Assembly (NCBI RefSeq): GCF_009831765.1
Contig: NZ_WSSB01000006.1
Coordinates: forward strand, 145,413-209,412
DNA from: Craterilacuibacter sinensis
GTDB taxonomy: Bacteria > Pseudomonadota > Gammaproteobacteria > Burkholderiales > Chromobacteriaceae
Direction of reading: 5' to 3'
DNA: 64,000 nucleotides
Below the pieces are notes generated by a model. That model had not been told where the DNA came from, made no database searches, and saw only the letters and a list, made by a program, of their open reading frames with translations. The translations under genes and the position numbers were made by a program. Numbering within the stretch: position 1 is the stretch's first letter; every line of letters begins with the position of its first letter. Of the stretch, positions 53,916-62,345 are shown in pieces.

Positions 53916-55100
53916 TTAGTGGGCGCTTTTTTTCAGGGCCTGCATTGCCTGGGTCAGCCCGTCTACCGTCAGTTCAAACATGCGCCCGTCCATGCGTTCT
54001 TGCAACAGGCCGATGGACTGGGTATAGGTCCAGCGTTCAACCGGCGCCGGGTTGAGCCAGACGGCGTGGCGAAAATGGCTGGTGAGGCGTTTTAGCCACA
54101 CCTCACCCGCTTCCTCGTTCATATGTTCGACACTGCCGCCGGGGTAGACAATCTCGTAGGGGCTCATGCTGGCGTCGCCGACAAAGATCAGCTTGTAATC
54201 CGCGCCATAAGTGTGGATCAGATCGAAGGTGGATAGGGTGTCCTTGTGGCGACGGTTGTTGTCGCGCCAGACAGCCTCATACACGCAGTTGTGGAAGTAA
54301 AAAATCTCCAGATGCTTGAATTCGCTGCGTGCGGCCGAAAACAGCTCTTCGCACTGGCGGATATGGTCATCCATCGAGCCGCCAATATCAAAAAGAACGA
54401 TCACCTTGACCGCATTGTGTAGCTCCGGCACCAGTTTCAGGTCGAGATAGCCTGCATTCTTGGCCGTGGCGGCAATCGTGGCATCCAGATCCAGTACCTC
54501 GGCCGCGCCGCTGCGGGCAAATTCGCGCAAGGCGCGCAGTGCCACCTTGAGGTTGCGCGTACCCAGCTCGCCACTGTCGTCCAGATTGCGGAATTCGCGC
54601 TTATCCCAGACCTTGACTGCACGGCGGTGGCGCGACTCGGCCTGACCTATGCGTATCCCCTCAGGATTGTAGCCGTAAGCGCCAAACGGGCTGGTGCCGC
54701 CGGTACCTATCCATTTATTACCGCCTTGATGGCGTTCTTTCTGTTCTGCCAGCCTTTCCTTTAGCGTTTCCATCAGCTTGTCCCAGCCTAGTGCCTGTAG
54801 CTGGCGCTTTTCTTCGTCGCTGAGGAATTTTTCCACCTGCTTTTTCAGCCAGTCTTCGGGAATGGTGGTTTGCGGGTCATCCAGCGCCCCCGTAATGCCG
54901 CGTACTTGCTGGGCAAATACCTGATCGAAACGGTCGAAATATTTTTCGTCCTTGATCAAGATGGTGCGGGCGAGCAGGTAAAAGTCATCGATGCTGGCAA
55001 AGGCCAGTTGATGCTTGAGCGCTTCCAGCAGGGTCAGCCATTCCTTGAGCGAGACCGGTAAACCTGCATTGCGCAAGGCATAAAAGAAGTCAATAAGCAT
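53916..55100 (-). CDS. CoxE-like VWA domain protein
   Basis: A 394-residue protein with a C-terminal von Willebrand A domain. The MIDAS motif is DIGGSM at 238-243, so metal binding should be intact; the later conserved threonine and aspartate positions are plausible at FDLIHTYG and GDASM. N-terminal residues 1-100 are helical with a long Lys/Glu-rich segment, matching the CoxE/VWA group that normally works with a MoxR AAA+ ATPase. No moxR gene lies beside it here. It may act in assembly of a metalloenzyme or envelope process; the function is unknown. Confidence 0.85.
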   Translation of the reverse strand: MLIDFFYALRNAGLPVSLKEWLTLLEALKHQLAFASIDDFYLLARTILIKDEKYFDRFDQVFAQQVRGITGALDDPQTTIPEDWLKKQVEKFLSDEEKRQLQALGWDKLMETLKERLAEQKERHQGGNKWIGTGGTSPFGAYGYNPEGIRIGQAESRHRRAVKVWDKREFRNLDDSGELGTRNLKVALRALREFARSGAAEVLDLDATIAATAKNAGYLDLKLVPELHNAVKVIVLFDIGGSMDDHIRQCEELFSAARSEFKHLEIFYFHNCVYEAVWRDNNRRHKDTLSTFDLIHTYGADYKLIFVGDASMSPYEIVYPGGSVEHMNEEAGEVWLKRLTSHFRHAVWLNPAPVERWTYTQSIGLLQERMDGRMFELTVDGLTQAMQALKKSAH

Positions 55101-55193
55101 GATATTTGCGTGGCGATGGCTCGGGTTTTGTTTTAGAGTGAAAACGCAAGGCCAAACAGGTGTTTGAATATATGGCCCAACGAGGATAACACA

Positions 55194-56630
55194 ATGGATA
55201 ATTCGACCAACCCGGGCTTTGCCATCGTCGCCGCGCTAGAGCCGGCGCACGCAAGGCTGAAGCGCGCCTGGCAGGCGGATGCTTTCCCCGAATATGAGCA
55301 GCGTATCGCCCTGCTGGATAAGCTTGCCCGCATGCTGCATGCCCATGAAGATGACTGGATTGCCGCGATCAATGCCGATTTCGGTCAGCGTAGCGCAGTA
55401 GAAACCCGTCTGGCCGAGTTGTTTCCGTCGCAGGAAGGCATACGCCACGCCAAAAAAATGCTCAAGCGCTGGATGGCGCCGCAAAAGCGCGGGGTGTCGC
55501 TGTGGTTCAAGCCGGCGCGGGCCCATGTGCGCGCGCAGCCTCTGGGCGTAGTCGGCATTATCGTGCCGTGGAACTATCCGCTCTATCTGGCCGTCGGCCC
55601 CATGATCGCCGCTTTGGCTGCCGGCAACCGCATCATGCTCAAAATGTCCGAGTTCACGCCGCATACCGGCGAACTGATGGCACGCTTGTGCCTTGAGGCG
55701 CTGGGGGCGGACTGGGTTGAAGTCGTCAATGGCGGGCCTGAAGTCGCCGCTGCCTTTTCCGCCTTGCCCTTCGATCACCTGCTGTTTACCGGCTCCACCG
55801 CCATCGGCAAGCATGTGATGCGCGCCGCCGCCGCCAATTTGACCCCTGTCACGCTGGAGTTGGGCGGCAAATCACCGGCTATTGTCGCGCCGGGCTTTGA
55901 TGTGCGCCGTGCGGCCGAGGCCATTGTGGTGGGGAAGATGCTGAATGCAGGGCAGACCTGCGTCGCGCCCGACTATGTGCTGGTCAAGGCGGGCGAGCGC
56001 GATGCGCTGGTGCGGGAAATCCGTCTGGCCGCCAGCCGCATGTACCCGACGCTACGCGACAATCCGGACTACACCTCGGTGGTCAACGCACGCCATCACC
56101 AGCGCCTCAGCCTCTGGCTGGAAGAAGCGCGTAGCGCGGGTGCCACGGTTGAGGCCATCAATCCGGGGGCCGAGGATTTAAGCGGTTCGCACAAATTGCC
56201 GCTCACGCTCATTAGCGATGCGCCGCCGGATTGCGCCTTGATGCAGGAGGAGATTTTCGGGCCGCTATTGCCCATTGTCGCGTATGGCAAATTCGACGAG
56301 GCGCTGGACTATGTCAACGCGCGCGCGCGGCCGTTGGCGCTGTATCTGTTTGATGAAGACCCGATGCGTATTGCCCGTGTCGAGCGGGAAACCATTGCCG
56401 GCGGCATGTGCGTCAATACTACGGTGCTGCATGTCGCGCAGGACGATCTGCCCTTTGGCGGGGTGGGTGCCTCCGGTATGGGCCACTACCATGCGCATGA
56501 AGGCTTTCTGACTTTTTCCAAGCTCAAACCGGTACTGGCCATGCCCAAGCTGAATGTGTTGTCGCTGACCCATGCGCCTTACGGCCAGCGTATGCACTGG
56601 CTGCTCAAACTGATGCTGAGGCGGCCATGA
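55194..56630 (+). CDS. Coniferyl aldehyde dehydrogenase-type ALDH
   Basis: A 478-residue aldehyde dehydrogenase. The active-site residues are intact: Asn127 (PWNYPL), Glu222 (ELGGKS) and Cys256 (NAGQTCVAPDY). The NAGQTCVAPDYVL phrase and the short C terminus are characteristic of coniferyl aldehyde dehydrogenase (CalB) and related class 3-like ALDHs. AGGA lies seven bases before ATG 55194. The frame is open ten codons upstream, without a site. It begins a three-gene run with the Tat-signal protein and the GMC oxidoreductase, each overlapping by four bases. Confidence 0.9.
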   Translation: MDNSTNPGFAIVAALEPAHARLKRAWQADAFPEYEQRIALLDKLARMLHAHEDDWIAAINADFGQRSAVETRLAELFPSQEGIRHAKKMLKRWMAPQKRGVSLWFKPARAHVRAQPLGVVGIIVPWNYPLYLAVGPMIAALAAGNRIMLKMSEFTPHTGELMARLCLEALGADWVEVVNGGPEVAAAFSALPFDHLLFTGSTAIGKHVMRAAAANLTPVTLELGGKSPAIVAPGFDVRRAAEAIVVGKMLNAGQTCVAPDYVLVKAGERDALVREIRLAASRMYPTLRDNPDYTSVVNARHHQRLSLWLEEARSAGATVEAINPGAEDLSGSHKLPLTLISDAPPDCALMQEEIFGPLLPIVAYGKFDEALDYVNARARPLALYLFDEDPMRIARVERETIAGGMCVNTTVLHVAQDDLPFGGVGASGMGHYHAHEGFLTFSKLKPVLAMPKLNVLSLTHAPYGQRMHWLLKLMLRRP

Positions 56631-57154
56631 TCAGCCGCCGCCAGCTACTCAAGACCGGCCTTGCCGGCTCGGCGCTATTGCTGGCGGCGGGCTTTCTGGC
56701 GCGGCCCGATCCCGATGCCCTTCGCGCATCAGATACGCAGGGCCTCGATACCCGTTTTCTGAATGCATCAGACACCAATCTTCTTGCTGCCATCGCGCCG
56801 GTCATGCTGGGCTTGTCGCTGGACGCAAACCAGCTAAAGGCGCTGCTGTTTGGTGTGGATGCCGCAATAACAGGCTTGCCGCTGATGCTGCAAGCCGAGG
56901 TGCGCCAGTTGCTGGATTTGCTGGGCAATCGCTGGGGACGGCGTTATCTGGCCGGAGTTAAGGCGCCATGGTCGAGCGCAAGCGTGGCCGAGCTGCATGC
57001 CTTTCTGGATGGCTGGCGCCAGTCGCGTTTTACCTTATTGCGTAGCGGCTATCAGGCGCTGCACGGGCTGATCAATGCCGCCTGGTATGCCAACCCGGCA
57101 AGCTTTGCCGCGCTCTCTTATGGCGTGCCGGCACAGGGGAGGATTCTGCAATGA
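56627..57154 (+). CDS. Tat-signal small subunit of a GMC oxidoreductase
   Basis: A 175-residue protein with a twin-arginine signal: SRRQLLK at residues 3-9, followed by a hydrophobic stretch to about 25. The mature part is helical and similar in layout to the small (gamma) subunits of FAD-dependent sugar or alcohol dehydrogenases of the gluconate 2-dehydrogenase subunit 3 type. Its start overlaps the ALDH stop by four bases and its stop overlaps the GMC start by four bases. It probably escorts the leaderless GMC subunit through the Tat system; that is inferred. Confidence 0.8.
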   Translation: MISRRQLLKTGLAGSALLLAAGFLARPDPDALRASDTQGLDTRFLNASDTNLLAAIAPVMLGLSLDANQLKALLFGVDAAITGLPLMLQAEVRQLLDLLGNRWGRRYLAGVKAPWSSASVAELHAFLDGWRQSRFTLLRSGYQALHGLINAAWYANPASFAALSYGVPAQGRILQ

Positions 57155-58752
57155 CAAGTCCGCTGAAAGACCCGATCCGGGAGGGGCTGACGCGCGGCTG
57201 GCAGGTCTACGATGGTGCGGCGCTTACGCAGGATCTGCAGCTGGATTGCGATGTCGCCATTGTCGGCTCGGGTGCCGGTGGCGGCATCAGTGCCGAAGTC
57301 CTGGCGCAGGCCGGACTGAAAGTGCTGCTGATAGAAGAGGGTGCACTGAAAAGTTCGACCGATTTTCGCTTGCTGGAGTCCGAAGCCTACCCCCAGCTTT
57401 ATCAGGAGTCGGCCAACCGCCAGACGCTGGACAAGGGCATTACTATCTTGCAAGGCCGTACCGTCGGCGGCTCGACCACGGTCAACTGGACCAGCTCTTT
57501 TCGCCCGCCAGTCGAGACGCTGGCCTGGTGGCGCGAAAAGCATGGCTTAAGCGAGCTTGGCGAAGCCGAAATGCTGCCCTGGATCGCTAAAGCCGAGGCC
57601 CGGGTGCATATCGGCGAATGGCTGGCACCGCCCAACCCGAACAATAGTGTGCTGGAAAAAGGTTGTAGCGCACTGGGCTACTCGCATGGGCGCATACGGC
57701 GCAATGTGCACGACTGCTGGAATCTGGGTTATTGCGGCATGGGCTGCCCGACCAATGCCAAGCAGTCCATGCTGGTGACGACCATACCGTCCGCCCTGGA
57801 CAAGGGCGCGGGATTGCTTGCACGGGTGCGGGTGGAGCGCTTGCTGTTAAGCGCCGATCACAAGCATGTTGATGCAGTGGAAGGCTTGGCGCTCAAGGCC
57901 GATACGCTGACGCCTTCGGGAGTGAAGGTCAGGATCAAGGCGCGCCATGTGGTGCTCTGTGGTGGCGCCATCGGCACGCCGGCGCTATTGCTCAGAAGCG
58001 GCGCGCCCGACCCGCATGAGGTATTGGGCAAGCGCACGTTTTTGCATCCGGTGGTGCTGTCCGGTGCCATTATGCCCGAGCAAATCGAGCCGTGGAGCGG
58101 GGCGCCGCAAACCGTTTATTCCAACCATTTCCTGCATACCTGGCCCATCGATGGCCAGCTGGGTTACAAGCTGGAAGTCCCGCCGGTACATCCGGTGCTG
58201 CTGGCTACCACGCTGACCGGCTTCGGTCCCGATCACGCCCGTCTGATGCAGGATATGCCCCATTTGAATGTGATGCTGGCGCTGACGCGTGATGGTTTTC
58301 ATCCGGACAGCCAGGGCGGAACGGTCAAACTGAAAAAAGACGGCAGTCCGGCACTGGACTACCCCATTACTGATCCGGTGTGGCAGGCTTTTCGCCAGGC
58401 CTGGCGCTCGATGGCCGAGCTGCAGTTCGCCGCCGGCGCCAAATCGGTGTTGACCGTGCATGAAAACGCCAAACCGGCCAGCAGCTGGGCCGAGGCGCGC
58501 ACCCAGATCGACACCTTGCCGCTGGAAATCCTGCGCGCCCGCGTGGTCAGCGCCCATGTCATGGGCGGGGCGGCGATGGGAGCCGATGCCCAAAGCGGGG
58601 TGGTCAACCATTGGGGCGAACACTGGCAACTGGACAACTTGAGCGTGATTGACGGCTCGTTGTTTCCGACCAGTATCGGGGCCAATCCCCAGCTATCGGT
58701 CTACACCTTTGCCCTGCGCAACGCCTCCCGTCTCGCAAGCCGCCTGAGCTGA
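57151..58752 (+). CDS. GMC family FAD-dependent oxidoreductase
   Basis: A 533-residue flavoprotein of the glucose-methanol-choline family. The FAD ADP-binding motif GSGAGGG is at 39-45, a GGSTTVNWTSSFRP segment follows, and the C-terminal catalytic region holds AHVMGGAAMG and GANPQLSVYTFALR with the expected histidine and asparagine. The protein has no signal peptide of its own. Context suggests oxidation of an alcohol to an aldehyde (periplasm) with the ALDH removing the aldehyde; the substrate is unknown. No cytochrome c subunit gene is adjacent. Confidence 0.88.
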   Translation: MTSPLKDPIREGLTRGWQVYDGAALTQDLQLDCDVAIVGSGAGGGISAEVLAQAGLKVLLIEEGALKSSTDFRLLESEAYPQLYQESANRQTLDKGITILQGRTVGGSTTVNWTSSFRPPVETLAWWREKHGLSELGEAEMLPWIAKAEARVHIGEWLAPPNPNNSVLEKGCSALGYSHGRIRRNVHDCWNLGYCGMGCPTNAKQSMLVTTIPSALDKGAGLLARVRVERLLLSADHKHVDAVEGLALKADTLTPSGVKVRIKARHVVLCGGAIGTPALLLRSGAPDPHEVLGKRTFLHPVVLSGAIMPEQIEPWSGAPQTVYSNHFLHTWPIDGQLGYKLEVPPVHPVLLATTLTGFGPDHARLMQDMPHLNVMLALTRDGFHPDSQGGTVKLKKDGSPALDYPITDPVWQAFRQAWRSMAELQFAAGAKSVLTVHENAKPASSWAEARTQIDTLPLEILRARVVSAHVMGGAAMGADAQSGVVNHWGEHWQLDNLSVIDGSLFPTSIGANPQLSVYTFALRNASRLASRLS

Positions 58753-58772
58753 GCGTAGCGCGCTCAGCTCAG
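58744..58772. terminator. 12-bp perfect inverted repeat at the GMC/ABC convergence
   Basis: CTGAGCTGAGCG (58744-58755) pairs with CGCTCAGCTCAG (58761-58772) around TAGCG. It includes the GMC stop codon. Lacking a U tract, it is terminator-like rather than canonical. Confidence 0.5.
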
Positions 58773-58779
58773 ACCAAGA

Positions 58780-60552
58780 TCAAGCCAGCTGCCAGCGCCC
58801 TTCACCCAGCAGCTCCAGCTGGTGGGCGTGGTGGCTATTCAAGGTGCTGCGGTGGCCGACGCTGATCAGCACGGTTTGCGGCAGGCGCTCGCGCACCAGT
58901 GCATACATCGTGTGTTCCAGCCCTTCGTCCATTGCGCTGGTGGCTTCATCCAGAAAGGCCGACTGTGGCCTGGCCAGCAATAAACGGCCAAAAGCCAGTC
59001 GTTGCTGTTCGCCAAGCGACAGGATGTGAGCCCACTCTTCGTTTTCATCCAGCCGGCTGCTTAAGTGTCCCAGCTGGACCAGTGCCAGTATCTTGGCCGC
59101 CTCATCGCCCGCTTCGGCCGCGCTTGGGTAATACAGCGCATCGCGTAGCGTGCCTTGCGGCAAATAGGGCTTTTGCGACAGGAAAATGGAACGCCCCTCA
59201 GGACGGATGATGTGCCCCTCGCAATACGGCCACAGGCCGGCAATGGCGCGCAGCAAGGTGGTCTTGCCGCTGCCCGAGCGTCCGCGTATCAGCAAGGGCT
59301 CGCCCGGCTTGATGGTTAAATTGGCGTCGCCAAGCAAGATGCGTCCTTGCGGGGTCTGAATGTTCAGCGCACTGAGCGTCAGCACATCGCCGCGGGTACT
59401 GATCTGCGGGCTGGGCAGACTGTCGGCCTGTTCGATGGCATCGACAAAACCGGTCAGACGGTCAAGGACGGCACGGTAGCCGGCAAAATCGTCGTAAGCA
59501 CTGCGGAAAAAGGACAAATTATCCTGCAGCTGGCCGAAGGCCTGCGCCGTTTGCACCATATCGCCCAGCGTGATCTGTTTGGAGAAGAAACGCTGCGCCT
59601 GAATAATGAACGGAAAGACGGCGGCAGTCTGGCTGATGATGAAGTTGAACCCCTGGAACTTGAGCGAACGGTAAACGATGGCCCAGGCGTTGCCGATAAT
59701 GCCGGAGAAGCGCGACCTGAGTTTGTCGCCCTCTACGCCTTCGCCCCGGTAGAACGCCACGCTTTCGCCATATTCGCGCAGGCGCACCAGCGAGTAACGG
59801 TAATCGGCATTCAGTTTTTCGTTGAGGAAGTTAAGCCGGATCAGCGGCCGGCCTATCTTGAAGGCGAACACAGTGGCGATAATTACATAGACGTAGACCA
59901 CGAACACCATGCCGCGCGGGATCTCGGTGCCGAACAGATTGAGCACGCCGGACAAGCCCCACAGGATGATGGTGAACTCGATGGTGGACACCAGGGCATC
60001 GATCACCCCCATGGACAGCGACAAAGACATGGCGGCAAAGCTGGTGACATCCTGCTGCAAACGCTGGTCGGGGTTGTCGGCCGGCGTCTCCAGATACTGG
60101 CTGCGAAAATAGGCCTGTTTGTCCAGCCACCCCGAGAGCAGGCGCTCGTTCAGCCATTGCCGCCAGTGTAGGGTGAATGACTGGTTGAGGTAGAACGAGG
60201 TCAGCGCGCGCACGATATGCACCGAGGCCAGTACGGCAAAGCTCCACATCGCCACCCAGAACAGCCGTTCATCCAGCTTTTGCAAGGAGGCGTACATCTG
60301 GTTGTACCACTGCGAAAACAGCACGCTCATCCTGACCCCGAACAGGGTGAAAAACAGGATGGCTAGCAATAGCAAGGTGGGGCGCGGATTGTGGCGGATG
60401 GAAAAAAAATCTCCGCTCAAACGCCAGAATTGCCTGCCCCAGCCGCTGAAGCGTACCAGCGCCCAGCCGGCGAGCAGGGCAATAATAAGCGTGATGGAAT
60501 ACGCCTTAAGCAGCCACAGGCTGCTATTGATAAGCTCTTGACTCCAGTTCAT
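58780..60552 (-). CDS. SbmA/YddA-type ABC transporter (membrane and ATPase domains)
   Basis: A 590-residue half-transporter. The N-terminal membrane domain (about six helices to residue 320) resembles the SbmA/BacA/ABCD group, and the C-terminal ATPase carries Walker A GRSGSGKTT (near 423), the signature LSLGEQQRLAFGR and Walker B SAFLDEATSAMD (near 530). This is the YddA-like fused form, linked to uptake or export of peptides or cobalamin-like compounds. It probably forms a homodimer. No substrate-binding protein or partner is nearby. Confidence 0.88.
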   Translation of the reverse strand: MNWSQELINSSLWLLKAYSITLIIALLAGWALVRFSGWGRQFWRLSGDFFSIRHNPRPTLLLLAILFFTLFGVRMSVLFSQWYNQMYASLQKLDERLFWVAMWSFAVLASVHIVRALTSFYLNQSFTLHWRQWLNERLLSGWLDKQAYFRSQYLETPADNPDQRLQQDVTSFAAMSLSLSMGVIDALVSTIEFTIILWGLSGVLNLFGTEIPRGMVFVVYVYVIIATVFAFKIGRPLIRLNFLNEKLNADYRYSLVRLREYGESVAFYRGEGVEGDKLRSRFSGIIGNAWAIVYRSLKFQGFNFIISQTAAVFPFIIQAQRFFSKQITLGDMVQTAQAFGQLQDNLSFFRSAYDDFAGYRAVLDRLTGFVDAIEQADSLPSPQISTRGDVLTLSALNIQTPQGRILLGDANLTIKPGEPLLIRGRSGSGKTTLLRAIAGLWPYCEGHIIRPEGRSIFLSQKPYLPQGTLRDALYYPSAAEAGDEAAKILALVQLGHLSSRLDENEEWAHILSLGEQQRLAFGRLLLARPQSAFLDEATSAMDEGLEHTMYALVRERLPQTVLISVGHRSTLNSHHAHQLELLGEGRWQLA

Positions 60553-60796
60553 ACGGTCTCCGAGAGCATGTTTGATGCGTATAGGTTGTGCATTTTACTT
60601 AGCATAGCGTAAGTAAGTCACCTCTCCCGGGCAGGGAGATGGAAATGCTGCGGACGCAGCCAGCGTGCTCTTCGGCTACAAACAAGGAAGTCTGGGTGAT
60701 GGCGTGCTGCTTCTGTCTTTTGCTGCGAGAGAAGCGTATCCCGGTACCCACCGTATCAAAGCATCGCCGCGAGGCGGCAAACGGATGGAGGCAGGC
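60553..60796. other. Divergent intergenic region with no recognised gene
   Basis: This 244-bp gap separates the ABC transporter (minus) from the MBL gene (plus). It contains a small CTGCG/CGCAG hairpin near 60652 and an AT-rich stretch near 60590. The plus-strand frame stays open for 44 codons before the chosen start of the MBL gene, but those codons show no protein-like pattern. No riboswitch or small RNA was recognised. Confidence 0.4.
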
Positions 60797-62152
60797 ATGA
60801 AAATCACGTTTCTGGGCGCGGCCGGTACGGTGACCGGCAGTAAAACGCTGATCGAGCACGAGGGTCATCGGGTGCTGGTCGACTGCGGGCTGTTTCAGGG
60901 CTTCAAGCAGCTACGCCTGCGTAACTGGCAACCGTTCGAGGTGAAGCCATCGACGATAGATGCGGTGGTGCTGACCCATGCCCATCTCGATCACAGCGGC
61001 TATTTGCCGGCGCTGGTGCGCGACGGTTTTCATGGAGCCATCCACACCACTCCTGCCAGTGTGAAGCTGGCGGCCATTTTGCTGGCCGACAGCGGGCGCT
61101 TGCAGGAGGAGGAGGCCGAGTTTGCCAACCGTCGCGGCTACTCCAAACATCATCCGGCGCTGGCGCTGTATACCGAAGCCGATGCCCAGCGGGTGGATAA
61201 ACACTTCCGGCCACTGGCGCTGGGCGAGGCGCGCGAAATCGCGCCGGGCTTTGTACTGACGCTCAGGCAGGCCGGCCATATTCTGGGTGCCGCGATGGCC
61301 GAGCTGAAAGTGGATGGCAAGACCCTGCTGTTTTCAGGCGACCTGGGCCGGCCGAACGACCCGATTACCTTCAAGCCGGATACGGTCAGCCATTGCGACA
61401 TCCTGTTTGTCGAGTCGACCTATGGCAATCGCCATCACCCGAAACAAGATACCGAGGCCTTGCTGGCCGATGTGGTCTGTCGCACCGTGCGTCGCGGCGG
61501 GGTGGTGGTGATCCCGTCATTTGCCGTGGAGCGGGCGCAAACCTTGCTGCTTTTGCTGTTCAGATTAAAGCAGGCAAAGCGGATTCCGGATGTGCCCATC
61601 TATCTCAACAGCCCGATGGCCGGCGCGGTGACTACGCTGTTTCATGAGTTTCATGATGAGCTGCGCCTGTCCGAAACCGACGTCGAATCCATGTGCCGCG
61701 GCGTACACTTCGTGCGTACAGTGGAGGAATCCAAGGCGCTCAACCGCAGTACCCGTCCGGCCGTGATGATCGCGGGCAGCGGCATGGCCACCGGCGGGCG
61801 CGTGCTGCACCACATTGCCGCCTTTGGGCCGGACAAGAAAAATACCCTGCTGTTTGCCGGCTTTCAGGCCGGCGGTACCCGTGGCGCACTGATTGTGGCC
61901 GGCGCGGATAGCGTGCGCATGTTCGGTGAGGATGTGCCTATCCGGGCGGAGGTGGTGGCGCTGGAGCACTTGTCCGCGCATGCCGACGGTGACGAGATTC
62001 TCGCCTGGCTATCGGCATTTAAGGCGCCGCCTATGCATACCTTCGTGATGCATGGCGAGCCCGAAGCCGCCGATACCCTGCGCCGCAATATCGAGCACCG
62101 CTACGGCTGGCGGGTGGATGTGCCCGAACACAAGCAAAGCATCGTGCTGTAA
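60797..62152 (+). CDS. MBL-fold beta-CASP ribonuclease-like protein
   Basis: A 451-residue metallo-beta-lactamase fold nuclease of the beta-CASP type. The zinc motif HAHLDH occupies residues 61-66, the GDLGRPNDPI aspartate and the C-terminal HLSAHAD histidine complete the site, and the beta-CASP insert spans about residues 200-380. Bacterial members include RNase J relatives and the YSH1-like RNA-processing enzymes. GGAGG lies directly before ATG 60797. The gene is monocistronic and ends before an intrinsic terminator. Confidence 0.9.
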   Translation: MKITFLGAAGTVTGSKTLIEHEGHRVLVDCGLFQGFKQLRLRNWQPFEVKPSTIDAVVLTHAHLDHSGYLPALVRDGFHGAIHTTPASVKLAAILLADSGRLQEEEAEFANRRGYSKHHPALALYTEADAQRVDKHFRPLALGEAREIAPGFVLTLRQAGHILGAAMAELKVDGKTLLFSGDLGRPNDPITFKPDTVSHCDILFVESTYGNRHHPKQDTEALLADVVCRTVRRGGVVVIPSFAVERAQTLLLLLFRLKQAKRIPDVPIYLNSPMAGAVTTLFHEFHDELRLSETDVESMCRGVHFVRTVEESKALNRSTRPAVMIAGSGMATGGRVLHHIAAFGPDKKNTLLFAGFQAGGTRGALIVAGADSVRMFGEDVPIRAEVVALEHLSAHADGDEILAWLSAFKAPPMHTFVMHGEPEAADTLRRNIEHRYGWRVDVPEHKQSIVL

Positions 62153-62239
62153 AGCACTTTTGGGTTTCTTGCGCAGCGCCGGTACTGGGTGCACCTTAAG
62201 TGCGCTGTTCCACTTCCTATGGCGGCAGCGGCCCGCGCG

Positions 62240-62258
62240 ACGGCATGTGCCGTTTTTT
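62240..62258 (+). terminator. Intrinsic terminator after the MBL gene
   Basis: ACGGC (62240-62244) pairs with GCCGT (62249-62253) around ATGT, followed by TTTTTT. It lies about 88 bp after the MBL stop; nothing gene-like is seen between. Confidence 0.65.
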
Positions 62259-62345
62259 ATGGGCTTGCGCGTTAGTCCTAGCAGACGATGAAGCTGCGGC
62301 CGTGTTTGGTGATGATGCTTGGTATGCCATTCACAGGAGCATCTC

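Noticed and set aside
60553..60796. Possible riboswitch or small RNA upstream of the MBL gene
   Set aside because: Only a short hairpin and open codons are visible; no recognised aptamer core.
60599..60868. Minus-strand 89-codon frame overlapping the MBL gene start
   Set aside because: No ribosome site or family resemblance; overlaps the start of a well-supported gene.
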